Made by a program: the position numbers and the translations under genes. Source: Saccharospirillum sp. (lineage in GTDB: Bacteria > Pseudomonadota > Gammaproteobacteria > Pseudomonadales > Natronospirillaceae). From it: a stretch of 64,000 bases of DNA. The notes below the pieces were generated by a model that saw only the letters and a list, made by a program, of their open reading frames with translations, was not told where the DNA came from and made no database searches. The stretch lies in contig JAIUML010000001.1 in the NCBI GenBank assembly GCA_022565595.1, positions 124,001 to 188,000 of the forward strand. The letters are read 5' to 3'. Below, piece by piece: positions 43,597 to 52,723 of the stretch (positions are counted from its first letter, which is position 1; the number at the start of each line of letters is the position of its first letter).

Positions 43597-44385
43597 TCAA
43601 CCACCACTGTTCGCTGAACGATCCGACTCTTCGATGGACTCGAAGTCTTCATCGCATAACTCAGGGATTTCCTTACCCTGGTAGCTGGCATCAAGGCGGC
43701 GCAGTGCCTTGCACATGGAGTTCATGCGTTCGTCCTGGGCGTGAATGTGCTCCATCAGGGCTTTTATGGCGTGGGCTGTCGGGTCTGGCATCTGGGAGAC
43801 ACCGTAGGCGTCAAAGCCCATTTTTTCGGCAATGGCTTTTTGCTCATCACTAAAGGGCAATACCTTCTCGCCGCGCTGCTTGACGATGCGGCCTGGTATG
43901 CCGACCACTGTGGCGGCTTCTGGTACTTCCTTGGTGACGACAGCGTTGGAGCCGATGCGGGCATTGCGACCGACGGTGAAGGGGCCGAGTACCTTGGCGC
44001 CGGCACCGACGATGACGCCGTCTTCCAGGGTGGGGTGGCGCTTGCCTTTTTTCCAACTGGTGCCGCCCAGGGTGACGCCCTGATAGATGGTGACGTCGTC
44101 ACCGATCTCGGCGGTCTCACCGATGACTACACCCATGCCGTGGTCGATGAAAAAGCGGCGGCCGATGGTGGCACCGGGGTGGATCTCGATGCCGGTGAGC
44201 CAGCGCGAGAATTGTGATAACCAGCGCGCCAGGGTTTTCAGATTCCACAACCAGAGCTTGTGGTTCATACGGTGCATCAGCACAGCGTGCAAGCCGGGGT
44301 AGTTCAACAACACTTCCAGCCAGTTGCGGGCGGCCGGGTCGCGGTCGAATACACTTTGAATGTCTTCTTTTACTCCGCGGAACAT
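43597..44385 (-). CDS. cysE: serine O-acetyltransferase
   Basis: 262 residues. An N-terminal helical part ([34 protein letters not shown]) precedes a left-handed beta-helix of hexapeptide repeats ([57 protein letters not shown]). CysE acetylates L-serine with acetyl-CoA, the first step of cysteine synthesis, and is feedback-inhibited by cysteine. The C-terminal tail is longer than in E. coli and acidic ([12 protein letters not shown]). The stop of trmJ is one base before this ATG, the usual trmJ-cysE pair. Confidence 0.95.
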   Translation of the reverse strand: MFRGVKEDIQSVFDRDPAARNWLEVLLNYPGLHAVLMHRMNHKLWLWNLKTLARWLSQFSRWLTGIEIHPGATIGRRFFIDHGMGVVIGETAEIGDDVTIYQGVTLGGTSWKKGKRHPTLEDGVIVGAGAKVLGPFTVGRNARIGSNAVVTKEVPEAATVVGIPGRIVKQRGEKVLPFSDEQKAIAEKMGFDAYGVSQMPDPTAHAIKALMEHIHAQDERMNSMCKALRRLDASYQGKEIPELCDEDFESIEESDRSANSGG

Positions 44386-44386
44386 C

Positions 44387-45166
44387 TCAGGGTTTCCTTA
44401 TGGATTTGTCGATTTGCGTCAGCATGCCGCGCAGGATATTGGCTTCGATCTCGTCCGGCTGGGCGCGCAGAATCAAACGGCGCAATTTGCTCATCAGCGT
44501 CCGGGGATTAGTGGGGTCGAGAAAGTCGATCTCAACCAGGGTTTGCTGCCAGTGGTTGAACAAACCTTCCAATTGCTGGCTGTTGGCTGGCGGCTTATCC
44601 CACTCGACCCCCCAGGCTCGCTCGGTTTGTGCTTCGGCGAGCACTTCTCGCATGCGCAGCTCATAAACGATGACTTGCACAGCAGAGGCCACGTTCAACG
44701 AGCTGAATTCCGGGTTGCTCGGTATATGCACATGGTAGTGGCAACGCGCCAATTCGTCATTGGTCAAGCCACTGCTTTCGCGACCGAAGAGAATAGCGAC
44801 CTTTGAACCTGTCGGGTGATCCGCGACTCTGTCGGCCAGTTCGCGTGGGTTGAGCATGGGCCAGGGCAGCGTGCGCGAGCGCGCCGAGGCGCCGACCACC
44901 AGACCGCAGTCGGCAATGGCGTCGTCGAGGTTATCGACCACTCTGGCCTGGTCGAGCACGTCCTGGGCGCCTGTGGCGCGGTCCGAGGCTTCTCTATCTG
45001 GAAATTTTTTCGGTGAGACCAGACACAAATCCGCCAGACCCATGGTTTTCATGGCTCTGGCCGCTGCCCCAATATTGCCTGGATGGGAGGTATCGACCAT
45101 GACGATTCTAACGTCGTTCAGCGTGAAAACGGGGGGTTGGTTCTGTACTGGATCGTGCTCTGACAT
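44387..45166 (-). CDS. trmJ: tRNA (cytidine/uridine-2'-O)-methyltransferase TrmJ
   Basis: 259 residues: [59 protein letters not shown] and [16 protein letters not shown] are the SPOUT/TrmJ blocks. TrmJ methylates position 32 of several tRNAs. Gene order trmJ-cysE divergent from suhB is the standard gammaproteobacterial locus, which makes this the housekeeping TrmJ. The short stretch from 45167 to 45354 separates it from suhB and holds both promoters. Confidence 0.93.
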   Translation of the reverse strand: MSEHDPVQNQPPVFTLNDVRIVMVDTSHPGNIGAAARAMKTMGLADLCLVSPKKFPDREASDRATGAQDVLDQARVVDNLDDAIADCGLVVGASARSRTLPWPMLNPRELADRVADHPTGSKVAILFGRESSGLTNDELARCHYHVHIPSNPEFSSLNVASAVQVIVYELRMREVLAEAQTERAWGVEWDKPPANSQQLEGLFNHWQQTLVEIDFLDPTNPRTLMSKLRRLILRAQPDEIEANILRGMLTQIDKSIRKP

Positions 45167-45354
45167 GAATTATCGGCCCTCTGCCTATTAACGAATTGCG
45201 CAATTCTCTGTATGATACCCGCCCTTTTTCGGGAAAGCTTCCGAAACGCTGTTTAACATGACCGTCCCTGCGGATTGCCAACCCGGCCAGCCGCGCCATT
45301 GCCCCTGCGCGGGTCATGGCTGCGGCTGCCAACTGAATCAGTGAGTGCCCGACT

Positions 45355-46110
45355 ATGCAACCAATCTTGACCATTGCCCTGCGCGCCGCGCGCGGTGCAG
45401 CCGACAAACTGAGCTACACCCTCGCCAATATCGATTCACTGACTGTAGAAGGCGACAGCCGCAAGGACGTGTTTGACAAAGCCATCGAAGACGCCGCCTG
45501 GCGCGCTCGCAAGGCCATCCGCAAAGTTCACCAGCGCCACCACATCGACAGCCTGCACATCGGCATGGAAGAAAGCCGCGACTACGATGGCCAATCCTGC
45601 TGGAAAATCAACGTCCTCTCCGGTGAAGACAACTACCGTTCCGGCTACCCGGGTTTTCTGGTCAACATCAGCTACTTCGTGAAAGACCGCATTGAAGCCA
45701 CCGCCCTGTTGGATCCCATTTCAGGCGATGAGTTCACCGCCATGCGTGGCCGTGGTGTGCAGTTGAACGAGCGCCGCGTGCGCGCCCAGGGCGACCACCT
45801 CGATAGAACCATGGCCGCAGTCGATTGCCGTCATTTCGAAGACTACCAGGCCTTTGCCAACCATGTGAAGCAACTGCGCATCAGCGGCTGTGGCTTGTTG
45901 AACATCGCCAACCTGGTGGCTGGCCGGGTACAACTGGCCTTCGCTGACGACCTGAACGACATCGACTTCGCCGCCGCCGGCCTGCTGGTGCAGGAAGCCG
46001 GTGCTCTGGCCGGTGATCGCAACGGCGGCCCGGCCAGCAACAAGACCAACGAACTGCTGGCGGCGACACCCAAGGTATTCAAGCAGTTTCTGGCCGCTCG
46101 TCAGGGCTAA
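45355..46110 (+). CDS. suhB: SuhB homologue (inositol monophosphatase fold) with altered active site
   Basis: 251 residues at the conserved suhB position. Fold-typical pieces include MQPILTIALRAARGAADKLS, EFTAMRGRGVQLNERRVRA and NDIDFAAAGLLVQEAGAL. However, the metal-binding block DPLDGTTNF of active enzymes reads INVLSGEDNY here (residues 85-94): the two aspartates become Asn86 and Ser89. The Glu of EE and the Asp of IDFAAAG remain. Phosphatase activity is therefore unlikely. In E. coli SuhB has a structural role in rRNA transcription antitermination, which does not need catalysis; this protein may keep only that. Confidence 0.88.
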   Translation: MQPILTIALRAARGAADKLSYTLANIDSLTVEGDSRKDVFDKAIEDAAWRARKAIRKVHQRHHIDSLHIGMEESRDYDGQSCWKINVLSGEDNYRSGYPGFLVNISYFVKDRIEATALLDPISGDEFTAMRGRGVQLNERRVRAQGDHLDRTMAAVDCRHFEDYQAFANHVKQLRISGCGLLNIANLVAGRVQLAFADDLNDIDFAAAGLLVQEAGALAGDRNGGPASNKTNELLAATPKVFKQFLAARQG

Positions 46111-46113
46111 GTC

Positions 46114-47187
46114 ATGAGTGCTCCGGTATTAAAAGTCTACGCCGGTGAGCAGGCACTTACTCACCTGCGTCAGCAAGGCCTTCAACCGAAGGGCGTCCGG
46201 GCCATTCTCGGCGCCTCTGGCGGCCCCAAGTGGTTTGTGCTCACTCACCTGGACCGCTACCTCGCACGCGAATGGCTGCCAGCCATTCAACACCCGGTGC
46301 ATCTGATGGGCAGCTCCATCGGTGCCTGGCGCATGGCCGCCTACGCCAACCTGAACCCGGTGGCAGCCATCGATCGACTCGAAGAAGGCTACTTGAACCA
46401 GCGCTATTCGGACAACGCAGACGCGGACGAGATCACCGCCAAGGTGAATGAGTTTGTGGATCATGCCCTGGGCGATGCGCCGATGAACGATCTGCACCCG
46501 CTGCGTCATTTGCATCTGGTGACAGCGCGTTGCAAGGGGATGACGGCATCACACTCCAGTCGCAGACAGGCATTGGCCTTTGGCTCGGTTGCGCTGATCA
46601 ATGCCGCTTCGCGCGGCCTGTTGCCGCGGCATTTTGACCGAGTGGTGTTCAGCAGCGAAGGCAGCCGAGCGCCGGTGCAGGCCTGGGATCAGTTCCCGAC
46701 ACACGAAGTCACGCTCACGGCCAACAACCTGCGCCCGGCCTTGCAAGCTTCCGGGGCAATTCCGGTGATCATTCATGGCGTGGACACACCACCCGGCGCG
46801 CCTGCGGGTATTTATCGGGATGGCGGCATGACCGACTATCACTTCGACTTGCCGATCAAGCCCGCCGAAGGGCTGGTGCTTTACCCTCACTTCTCCAATG
46901 TTCTGAAGCCAGGCTGGTTCGACAAACCACTGCCCTGGCGCAAGGTGCTGGCCAGCAACTACAGCCACACCGTTGTAGTGTGCCCGAGCGATGCCTTTAT
47001 TGAGCGGTTACCGCAAGGGAAAATACCGGACCGGAAGGATTTCGAGCGGCTGGACGATTCGACACGGCTGCGCTATTGGCAAACCGTCATTGATGAGAAC
47101 GAGCGACTGGCCGAAGCCTTCGACCAGTTATGCCAGCGTGGTAACTGGGCCGAGGTGGCCCGTCCGATCAGTGAGATTGCCCGCTAA
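46114..47187 (+). CDS. patatin-like phospholipase family protein
   Basis: 357 residues. Patatin-type catalytic dyad: LMGSSIGAWRMAAYA (GxSxG, Ser in SSIG) and the Asp in YRDGGMTDYHFDLPI (DGG). The oxyanion block is ILGASGGPKWFVL. These enzymes hydrolyse acyl esters of phospholipids or other lipids. No signal peptide. It starts 3 bp after the suhB stop and may be co-transcribed with it, though no functional link is evident. The stop overlaps the convergent RNase-J-like gene by 4 bp. Confidence 0.85.
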   Translation: MSAPVLKVYAGEQALTHLRQQGLQPKGVRAILGASGGPKWFVLTHLDRYLAREWLPAIQHPVHLMGSSIGAWRMAAYANLNPVAAIDRLEEGYLNQRYSDNADADEITAKVNEFVDHALGDAPMNDLHPLRHLHLVTARCKGMTASHSSRRQALAFGSVALINAASRGLLPRHFDRVVFSSEGSRAPVQAWDQFPTHEVTLTANNLRPALQASGAIPVIIHGVDTPPGAPAGIYRDGGMTDYHFDLPIKPAEGLVLYPHFSNVLKPGWFDKPLPWRKVLASNYSHTVVVCPSDAFIERLPQGKIPDRKDFERLDDSTRLRYWQTVIDENERLAEAFDQLCQRGNWAEVARPISEIAR

Positions 47188-48566
47188 ATTTCGCTGGCGG
47201 CAGGCTCTTCCGTATCCACAGGGATCAAGGCATCCCTGTCCCACCCCAGGCGACCGACCTTTGCCGCCTTGCGCCGCACACCGGGCACCGGTGCAATAAA
47301 GAACAGATCCCCATTCTGGCCGGTCAACTGACGCGGCACACCGGTAGACCGAGCAATGGCGGCATTGGCGGCCATGTGTGCGGCTTCACCATGTACCGGG
47401 ATGGCTAGCTGAGGCTGCACCCACTCATACATCTGCTTCAACTCATCCTGAGCCGGGTGGCCGGAGGCGTGAATCGGCAGTGCGCTGTCATCGGCGGTGA
47501 TTACTTCGATGTTGCGGTGGCGAAACTGTCGGTAGAGGGCTTCGATCTGGGGTTCGTTGCCGGGAATCACCCTGGAACTGAAAATCACTCGATCGCCGGC
47601 TTCCAATACCAGATCCGGGTGGGTGTCTTGCGCCAGGCGGTAGAGGGCCGAACGCGGTTCGCCCTGGCTGCCGGTGGCGATGACCAGAAAGTTCTGTTTC
47701 GGGAAGTAACCGAGATCGAACGTATCGATCAGTTTCAGGGAGCGCGGCCAATAGCCGGTGCTGCGCGCGGCAGCGACCATATTGCGCAGTGAACGCCCCA
47801 GTATGGCCACATCCCGCTTTTGCTCAGCGGCAATGCGGAACAGGCTGTGCAGGCGTGCTACGTTGCTGGCGAAGCAGCTGACGACCACCCTCCCCTCCGC
47901 TTCGGCGATAACGCGGCTGAGCCCATCGTGCAAGTCTGCCTCGGAAGTCGAGTGGCCGGCCACCATGGCGTTGGTCGAGTCGCACACCATGGCGTTGGGG
48001 CGTTCTGCGGCCAGCGCCTGATACAGGGCGGGCTTGTAGGGTTCACCCAGTACCGGGCTGGGGTCGAGTTTCCAGTCTCCGGAGTGAAACACCGAGCCGA
48101 TCGGGGTGCGAATCATCATCGCCTGGGGTTCAGGTATAGAGTGGGTAATGGGCAGCCATTCGACGTTGAACACGCCGATGTCGATGCGGTCGCCCGGGGC
48201 TACGATGTGCACCGGTACCTGGCCTTCGAGGCCGAACTCGATGAGTTTGCGTTTGAGTATGGCGGCGGTGAAGGCAGTGGTATAGATGGGCGCACGCAGG
48301 CGTTTCCAGAGGTAGGGCACGGCGCCGACATGGTCTTCGTGGGCGTGGGTGATGACGATGCCGGCAAGCTGGTCACGCCGCTCACTGATAAAGGCCGGGT
48401 CGGCCATTTGGACGTGAGGTTCGTGTTTCGCCTCCAGGTGAGCAAAGGTGACGCCGCAGTCGACCATCAACCATTGGCCGTCGTGGCCGTATAAATTCAA
48501 ATTCATGCCGATTTCGCCACAGCCGCCCAGTGGCAGGAACCAGAAATCGCGATGGTCAGGTGTCAT
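47184..48566 (-). CDS. RNase J-like metallo-beta-lactamase-fold ribonuclease
   Basis: 460 residues: PLGGCGEIGMNLNLYGHDG, the metal motif ITHAHEDHVGAVPYL, HSGDWKLDPSP and the beta-CASP blocks CDSTNAMVAGHSTSEADLHD, VVSCFASNVARLHS and the His of IHASGHPAQDELK, then PVHGEAAH. This is the RNase J/beta-CASP layout, shorter than Gram-positive RNase J (about 550) because the C-terminal domain is missing. RNase J homologues occur in a minority of gammaproteobacteria, which mainly use RNase E; its job here is uncertain. Start ATG 48566 follows no strong ribosome-binding site. Confidence 0.88.
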   Translation of the reverse strand: MTPDHRDFWFLPLGGCGEIGMNLNLYGHDGQWLMVDCGVTFAHLEAKHEPHVQMADPAFISERRDQLAGIVITHAHEDHVGAVPYLWKRLRAPIYTTAFTAAILKRKLIEFGLEGQVPVHIVAPGDRIDIGVFNVEWLPITHSIPEPQAMMIRTPIGSVFHSGDWKLDPSPVLGEPYKPALYQALAAERPNAMVCDSTNAMVAGHSTSEADLHDGLSRVIAEAEGRVVVSCFASNVARLHSLFRIAAEQKRDVAILGRSLRNMVAAARSTGYWPRSLKLIDTFDLGYFPKQNFLVIATGSQGEPRSALYRLAQDTHPDLVLEAGDRVIFSSRVIPGNEPQIEALYRQFRHRNIEVITADDSALPIHASGHPAQDELKQMYEWVQPQLAIPVHGEAAHMAANAAIARSTGVPRQLTGQNGDLFFIAPVPGVRRKAAKVGRLGWDRDALIPVDTEEPAASEI

Positions 48567-48687
48567 GAGGTATCTAGATGAAAAATGAGTGCCAAGTGTA
48601 ACGGATTTATGACGAGCCTACAGAGTAGAGGACACATTTCCTTTCAGTTTTAAAGTTTGCAGTATTGCCAGAACCCGCACCGGCTAA

Positions 48688-48777
48688 CGGGTATACCTCT
48701 CCGGGGTCGCCATAAACCCATCCCTGGGGGCTCGACTGCGGCCGTCCAGGCCGCAGACGTCCCCGGAGAGGTACACT
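48688..48777. repeat. long palindromic intergenic element, copy 3
   Basis: Left arm CGGGTATACCTCTCCGGGG (48688-48706) and near-perfect right arm starting CCCCGGAGAGGTACACTC (48761 on). Inner hairpin ctgcggcc/ggccgcag. The interior cataaacccatccctgggg resembles the cagggatgggtt interior of copy 2 in reverse. Lies between the RNase-J-like gene and the sigma-54 activator gene. Confidence 0.75.
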
Positions 48778-48821
48778 CGGTATCCGGCGCTAGGCTATGA
48801 AAGACGCCCTATTCCGTAATT

Positions 48822-49781
48822 TTACAAAATATTCAGTGTCTTCATCTTTCTCCAGAGCGTGGCTCGGGAAATACCCAGTTCGTCGGCGACGGATTGTTTG
48901 CGGCCGCCCATTCGTTGTAACAGCGCAAGGATGCGGTCGCGTTCGTTTTCTTCAATGGGGCTCTGGGCTTCGTCCGGTGGGGCTTCGCCGCGCAGTTCGG
49001 GTGGCAAGTCGGCCAGTTCGATGGCGTCGCCGGTGCCGATGGCGTGGGCGTAGGTGATGACGTTGTTCAGCTCGCGAATGTTGCCCGGCCAGCCATAGCT
49101 GAGCAGTGCGTCATGGGCCTGGGGGTAAATGCGGGTGACCTGGCGTTCGTTTTCCCGGTTCAGGTCGCGGAGGAACTGCCAGGTCAGCATTTCGACGTCG
49201 CCGAGTCGGGCGTTCAGGGGTGGCAGGTAGAGCGGTACGACCCGTACCCGGTACATCAGGTCTTCCCGGAAGTCGCCTTCCTTGACGAGGTTGCGCAGGG
49301 AGCCGTGTGTGGCGGAGACGAGTCTGATGTCGGTGTGTACCACTTCGCTGGAGCCGAGGGGGGTGAAGCAGCGATCCTGGAGCACCCGCAGCAGGCCGGC
49401 CTGGATGTCGAGTGGCATTTCGGCGATTTCGTCGAGGAAGAGTGTGCCGCCGTCGGTGAGCTCGAACAGGCCGGTACGATCGTGCGTGGCGCCGGTGAAG
49501 GCGCCTTTTTTGTGGCCGTAGAGTTCCGATGCCATCAGTTCTCGTGACAGCGCGGCGCAGTTGATGGCACTGAAGGTTTGTTGGGATCGGCGCGAGTGGG
49601 TGTGAATATAGCGGGCAACCAGTTCCTTACCGGTGCCGGTCTGGCCGCGCACCAGGATGGAAGCCTCGGTACGAGCGACCCGTTCTGCCTGTTCGATGAA
49701 GGCCTTCATGTTCTCGGCCTGGGTGAGCAAGCCGCCGAAGTTCATTGGTTTGATGTTGGGGTCGGTCCGGTAGGCGGTCAT
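48822..49781 (-). CDS. sigma-54-dependent activator without receiver domain
   Basis: 319 residues. The AAA+ domain starts almost at the N-terminus: Walker A GQTGTGKE (about 46-53), sigma-54 contact GAFTGA (93-98), Walker B GGTLFLDEI. A Fis-type helix-turn-helix ends the protein (SVADELGISRATLWRKMKTL). No sensor domain precedes it, so it is PspF-like, with control by another protein, by level, or by none. It is the last gene of the operon DUF442-SulP-activator and overlaps sulP by 4 bp (ATGA), linking it to sulfur metabolism. FisR of other bacteria is a sigma-54 activator that senses polysulfide through cysteines in an N-terminal domain, which is missing here. Confidence 0.9.
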   Translation of the reverse strand: MTAYRTDPNIKPMNFGGLLTQAENMKAFIEQAERVARTEASILVRGQTGTGKELVARYIHTHSRRSQQTFSAINCAALSRELMASELYGHKKGAFTGATHDRTGLFELTDGGTLFLDEIAEMPLDIQAGLLRVLQDRCFTPLGSSEVVHTDIRLVSATHGSLRNLVKEGDFREDLMYRVRVVPLYLPPLNARLGDVEMLTWQFLRDLNRENERQVTRIYPQAHDALLSYGWPGNIRELNNVITYAHAIGTGDAIELADLPPELRGEAPPDEAQSPIEENERDRILALLQRMGGRKQSVADELGISRATLWRKMKTLNIL

Positions 49782-51391
49782 GGTTGCCTGGCCTCAGATT
49801 CTGGTGGTTGCATTAGTCGCTTCTGCAATTGAAAGTTGCACCAGGGCAAATTCATGCCCAAACGACGCGACAACCAGCGGAAGGCGTCACTGGCGCCACA
49901 GAGTTGCACCTCAATACCACGGTGCCTGGCCAGTTCGACAAAATCCTGCAGCGCCTGGGCGGCACTGACGCGACTCTGATGCGCGTGGGACAATTCGACA
50001 ACGACAATAGTGGCGTTTTCTGGCAGCAATAGAGCCAGACGATCCGGCAGTTGCCTGGCCGCGGCAAAATACAGACTACCTGACACCTGAATGAGGTAAC
50101 GCCCCTGTTCGGAGTGATCTTTATCCAGATGCATGATGCCTTCTTCATCGACGGCGTAACGAATCAATTGTGGCTTGCTGGTTTGCACAAGGAACAGAAT
50201 GATGCCCGCCAGGGCGCCGAGCAGAATGGCTTCGTGGAAGCTCAGCACCAGGGTGCTGACGACGGTAAACACAAACAGAGTGCGGGCTTGCTTGCTGGCA
50301 GCGAGCAGCCTGCGAATCTGCTGAGGCTTGACCATGGTAACTGCTGTGGCGACCAGAAGACCGGCGATCACTGGTTGGGGTATGGCGCGAATCAGTTCAG
50401 CGCCAAAGAAGATAATGGGCAGCATTACCAGCGCAGCAATAAAGGGGGCCCAGCGTGTCATTGCCCCGCCGACCTCCAGCAGTACCGATCGGGTCAGCGA
50501 GGTTGACGCCGGGAAGGCGCCAGTGACACTGCCGACCAGGTTCGCCACACCCTGACTGCCGATTTCGGCGCGCAGCCAGGGCTGTTCGTGGCGGTTGCGC
50601 AGGGTCACAATCAGCTCGAGCGAGCCAATAAAGGCCACTGCGAAACCGGGTATGATCAACGCCTGAATCATGGCCCATTCGGGCAATTGGCTGGCCAGGG
50701 GTGGCCAACCGCTGGGGATATCCGTGACTTCTCCCAGGGTCAGCCATTGCTCTACAAAACCGAAGGGCGCAAACCAGACCAGCGCGATAGCGACCAAGAG
50801 CACCAGTAACGGCAGCGGCCATTTGGGCGCAAAGCGACGCCCAAGCAGCACAACCGCAATGGCAAAGAGACCCAATCCAAGGGCAGACGGGCTAATGTCC
50901 GATGGGCGCAACCGTACCAGCCGACCAACACTGTCTATGGCCGTTCGAACACCTTCAAAGGGCACACCCAGGAGTTCGTCCAGTTGCATCAAGGCAATGA
51001 TCAGCGCGGCGCCGGTGGCAAAGCCCAGCATGACCGATTCTGGTACAAAGTTGAAAATTTTCTCGGCTTTCAACACTACAATCAGCAAGCGACTGAGGCC
51101 TGTCAGCACCGTCAGGGTGGCCATGGCGACCAGAAGTTGATCCGGGTTCGAGGCCCAGGGGGCCAGGCTGGAGAGTATGATCAGCCCGGTGGTGTTGGTG
51201 GGGCCTACAGTAACGTGGGCGCTCCGGCCGACCAGGGCCGCAACCATGCCGGGCACAGCGGCGGTGACCAGACCATAGATGGGCGGCAGGCCGGACAGCA
51301 TGGCATAAGCCAGACATTGCGGTATACCGACCAGAGCGACCAACAGCCCGGCATTGAGGTCAGTTGCTCGGGGCAAATAGCGTCCTGACAT
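49778..51391 (-). CDS. SulP family anion transporter (first copy)
   Basis: 537 residues: about twelve transmembrane segments, starting with LLVALVGIPQCLAYAMLSGL, PPIYGLVTAAVPGMVAALVG and the conserved GFATGAALIIALMQLDELLG, then a C-terminal STAS domain (residues about 430-525, with ATIVVVELSHAHQSRVSAAQ). SulP carriers move sulfate, bicarbonate or other anions with sodium or protons. The genetic link to a DUF442 sulfurtransferase (25 bp upstream) and to a sigma-54 activator (4-bp overlap downstream) argues for sulfate/sulfite or related anion, but the substrate is inferred. Confidence 0.9.
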   Translation of the reverse strand: MSGRYLPRATDLNAGLLVALVGIPQCLAYAMLSGLPPIYGLVTAAVPGMVAALVGRSAHVTVGPTNTTGLIILSSLAPWASNPDQLLVAMATLTVLTGLSRLLIVVLKAEKIFNFVPESVMLGFATGAALIIALMQLDELLGVPFEGVRTAIDSVGRLVRLRPSDISPSALGLGLFAIAVVLLGRRFAPKWPLPLLVLLVAIALVWFAPFGFVEQWLTLGEVTDIPSGWPPLASQLPEWAMIQALIIPGFAVAFIGSLELIVTLRNRHEQPWLRAEIGSQGVANLVGSVTGAFPASTSLTRSVLLEVGGAMTRWAPFIAALVMLPIIFFGAELIRAIPQPVIAGLLVATAVTMVKPQQIRRLLAASKQARTLFVFTVVSTLVLSFHEAILLGALAGIILFLVQTSKPQLIRYAVDEEGIMHLDKDHSEQGRYLIQVSGSLYFAAARQLPDRLALLLPENATIVVVELSHAHQSRVSAAQALQDFVELARHRGIEVQLCGASDAFRWLSRRLGMNLPWCNFQLQKRLMQPPESEARQP

Positions 51392-51415
51392 GGGCAGGTC
51401 AGGCTTGCTTCATGG

Positions 51416-51745
51416 TCAAGCTTCCTGGGTAGCGCGATACAGCACGCTGCTGCGATTACCGGTACGGCAATAGCCCAGAACTTTGTCCTCTTTGGCGAGG
51501 AGGTCTTTCAATTCCTGCACCATGGCGGGTGTATAGTTTGGGCCCTGCATCGGCAAATTGGCAAAGCTCAAACCTGCCTGCTCGCAGGCGCTGCGAATGT
51601 CATCTGAAGTGGGTTGGCCCGCCTGTTCGCCGTCCGGACGGTTGCAGACGATGGCGGTGTAACCCTGTTCTTTGGCTTGTGTAATATCGGCAACAGTCAA
51701 TTGAGGGCTGACCCAGTAGTTGGCTGCAATTTGAGTAGTTTCCAT
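51416..51745 (-). CDS. DUF442 / TIGR01244 sulfurtransferase-like protein
   Basis: 109 residues from ATG 51745. Motifs: METTQIAANYWVSPQLTVAD, VCNRPDGEQAGQP, and the phosphatase-like active site YCRTGNRSS (Cys93). DUF442 proteins have a protein-tyrosine-phosphatase fold and act as sulfurtransferases; in the bigR operon the same domain is fused to an ETHE1-type persulfide dioxygenase (Blh). Here the two parts are separate genes about 6 kb apart. Start chosen so that METT aligns with family starts; the upstream frame is non-coding-like. Confidence 0.85.
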   Translation of the reverse strand: METTQIAANYWVSPQLTVADITQAKEQGYTAIVCNRPDGEQAGQPTSDDIRSACEQAGLSFANLPMQGPNYTPAMVQELKDLLAKEDKVLGYCRTGNRSSVLYRATQEA

Positions 51746-52049
51746 GAGTGATCTCCACTGTCGTAAAGGGACGCTATGATGGCTGCATCTTAGCACACCA
51801 CCAAATCCCGGGCATCTATCAGTCCTCACTATATTAGGTTTATTTAATATACATTCAAGAGCACTTCACATTAGCCAACTCGATAATAAGTTGAGCCTGA
51901 TCAAACTTTCGTCCGAAAGGGGTATAGCAGTGCTTGCCATCTGCATCAAATACTCTATTTTATGCACCATGAGTGCTGCCATTCTCTGGTACACCGACCA
52001 ATCGTAATAATGACAACAACCGGCAGCCAATGTCTTCAGGAGACACAGC
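51746..52049. other. non-coding interval upstream of the DUF442 operon and YIP1 gene
   Basis: About 300 bases between divergent genes. AT-rich around 51830-51860. I looked for the GTTGCAAC palindrome and TGGCA-N6-TTG promoter seen elsewhere in the cluster and did not find them here, so this operon may be regulated differently. Confidence 0.5.
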
Positions 52050-52658
52050 ATGATTCTTGACCACACCCTTGGTATTTTTACCCACCCGAACAGCGAATGG
52101 TCTCTGATTCGAAATCAGCGTCGTTCCAAGCTGATGGAATACCTGACACATGTGCCCATTCTGGCGCTGATTCCCGCCGTCTGCTTCTATATTGGCGTTG
52201 TGCATGTCGGTTGGCAGTTTGGCAGTGGCCCACAGACGACGCTGACAGTGCAAAGCGGCCTGATTCTTTGTGTGCTCAGTTACATTGCGGCGCTGGCGGG
52301 TGTCTGGATATTTGCGGAATTCATTAACTGGATGGCGAAGACCTACGCCGAGGAAGACATCGACCCACACCATGGCATGGCGATGGCTGTGTATGCGACA
52401 ACACCCATTTTCCTGGCGGGTATTGCGGGCATCTGGCCTGTGCTTTGGCTGAATGTGATTGTTTTTGCTATAGCAGCAGCTTATGCCGTCTATCTGATTT
52501 ATGAAGGCATGCCGATTGTGATGAACATTCCCAAAGAGCGGGCCTTTATGTATTCCACCTCGGTGATTACCGTGGCGCTGGTGCTGCTGGTGACCATGCG
52601 GGTGGGTACAGTAATCCTCTGGTCTGCCGGCTTCGGGCCTGAGTACGTAGCGGGCTGA
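52050..52658 (+). CDS. YIP1 family membrane protein
   Basis: 202 residues with five transmembrane segments (YLTHVPILALIPAVCFYIGV, LILCVLSYIAALAGVWIFAE, ATTPIFLAGIAGIWPVLWLN, VITVALVLLVTMRVGTVILW). The N-terminus MILDHTLGIFTHPNSEWSLI and DPHHGMAMAVYATTPIFLAG match the bacterial Yip1/DUF1282 family. Function unknown. It sits among sulfur genes but without a shared transcript. Confidence 0.82.
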   Translation: MILDHTLGIFTHPNSEWSLIRNQRRSKLMEYLTHVPILALIPAVCFYIGVVHVGWQFGSGPQTTLTVQSGLILCVLSYIAALAGVWIFAEFINWMAKTYAEEDIDPHHGMAMAVYATTPIFLAGIAGIWPVLWLNVIVFAIAAAYAVYLIYEGMPIVMNIPKERAFMYSTSVITVALVLLVTMRVGTVILWSAGFGPEYVAG

Positions 52659-52723
52659 TACTCCGCGTTAAACCGGGGCGACCGTTCAGGCTCGCCCCGC
52701 TCTCTCCCTCCCCCTGCACTACT

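Noticed and set aside
51746-52049. A third copy of the GTTGCAAC/sigma-54 promoter layout before the DUF442 operon
   Set aside because: I searched both strands by eye and found neither the palindrome nor a TGGCA-N6-TTG element.
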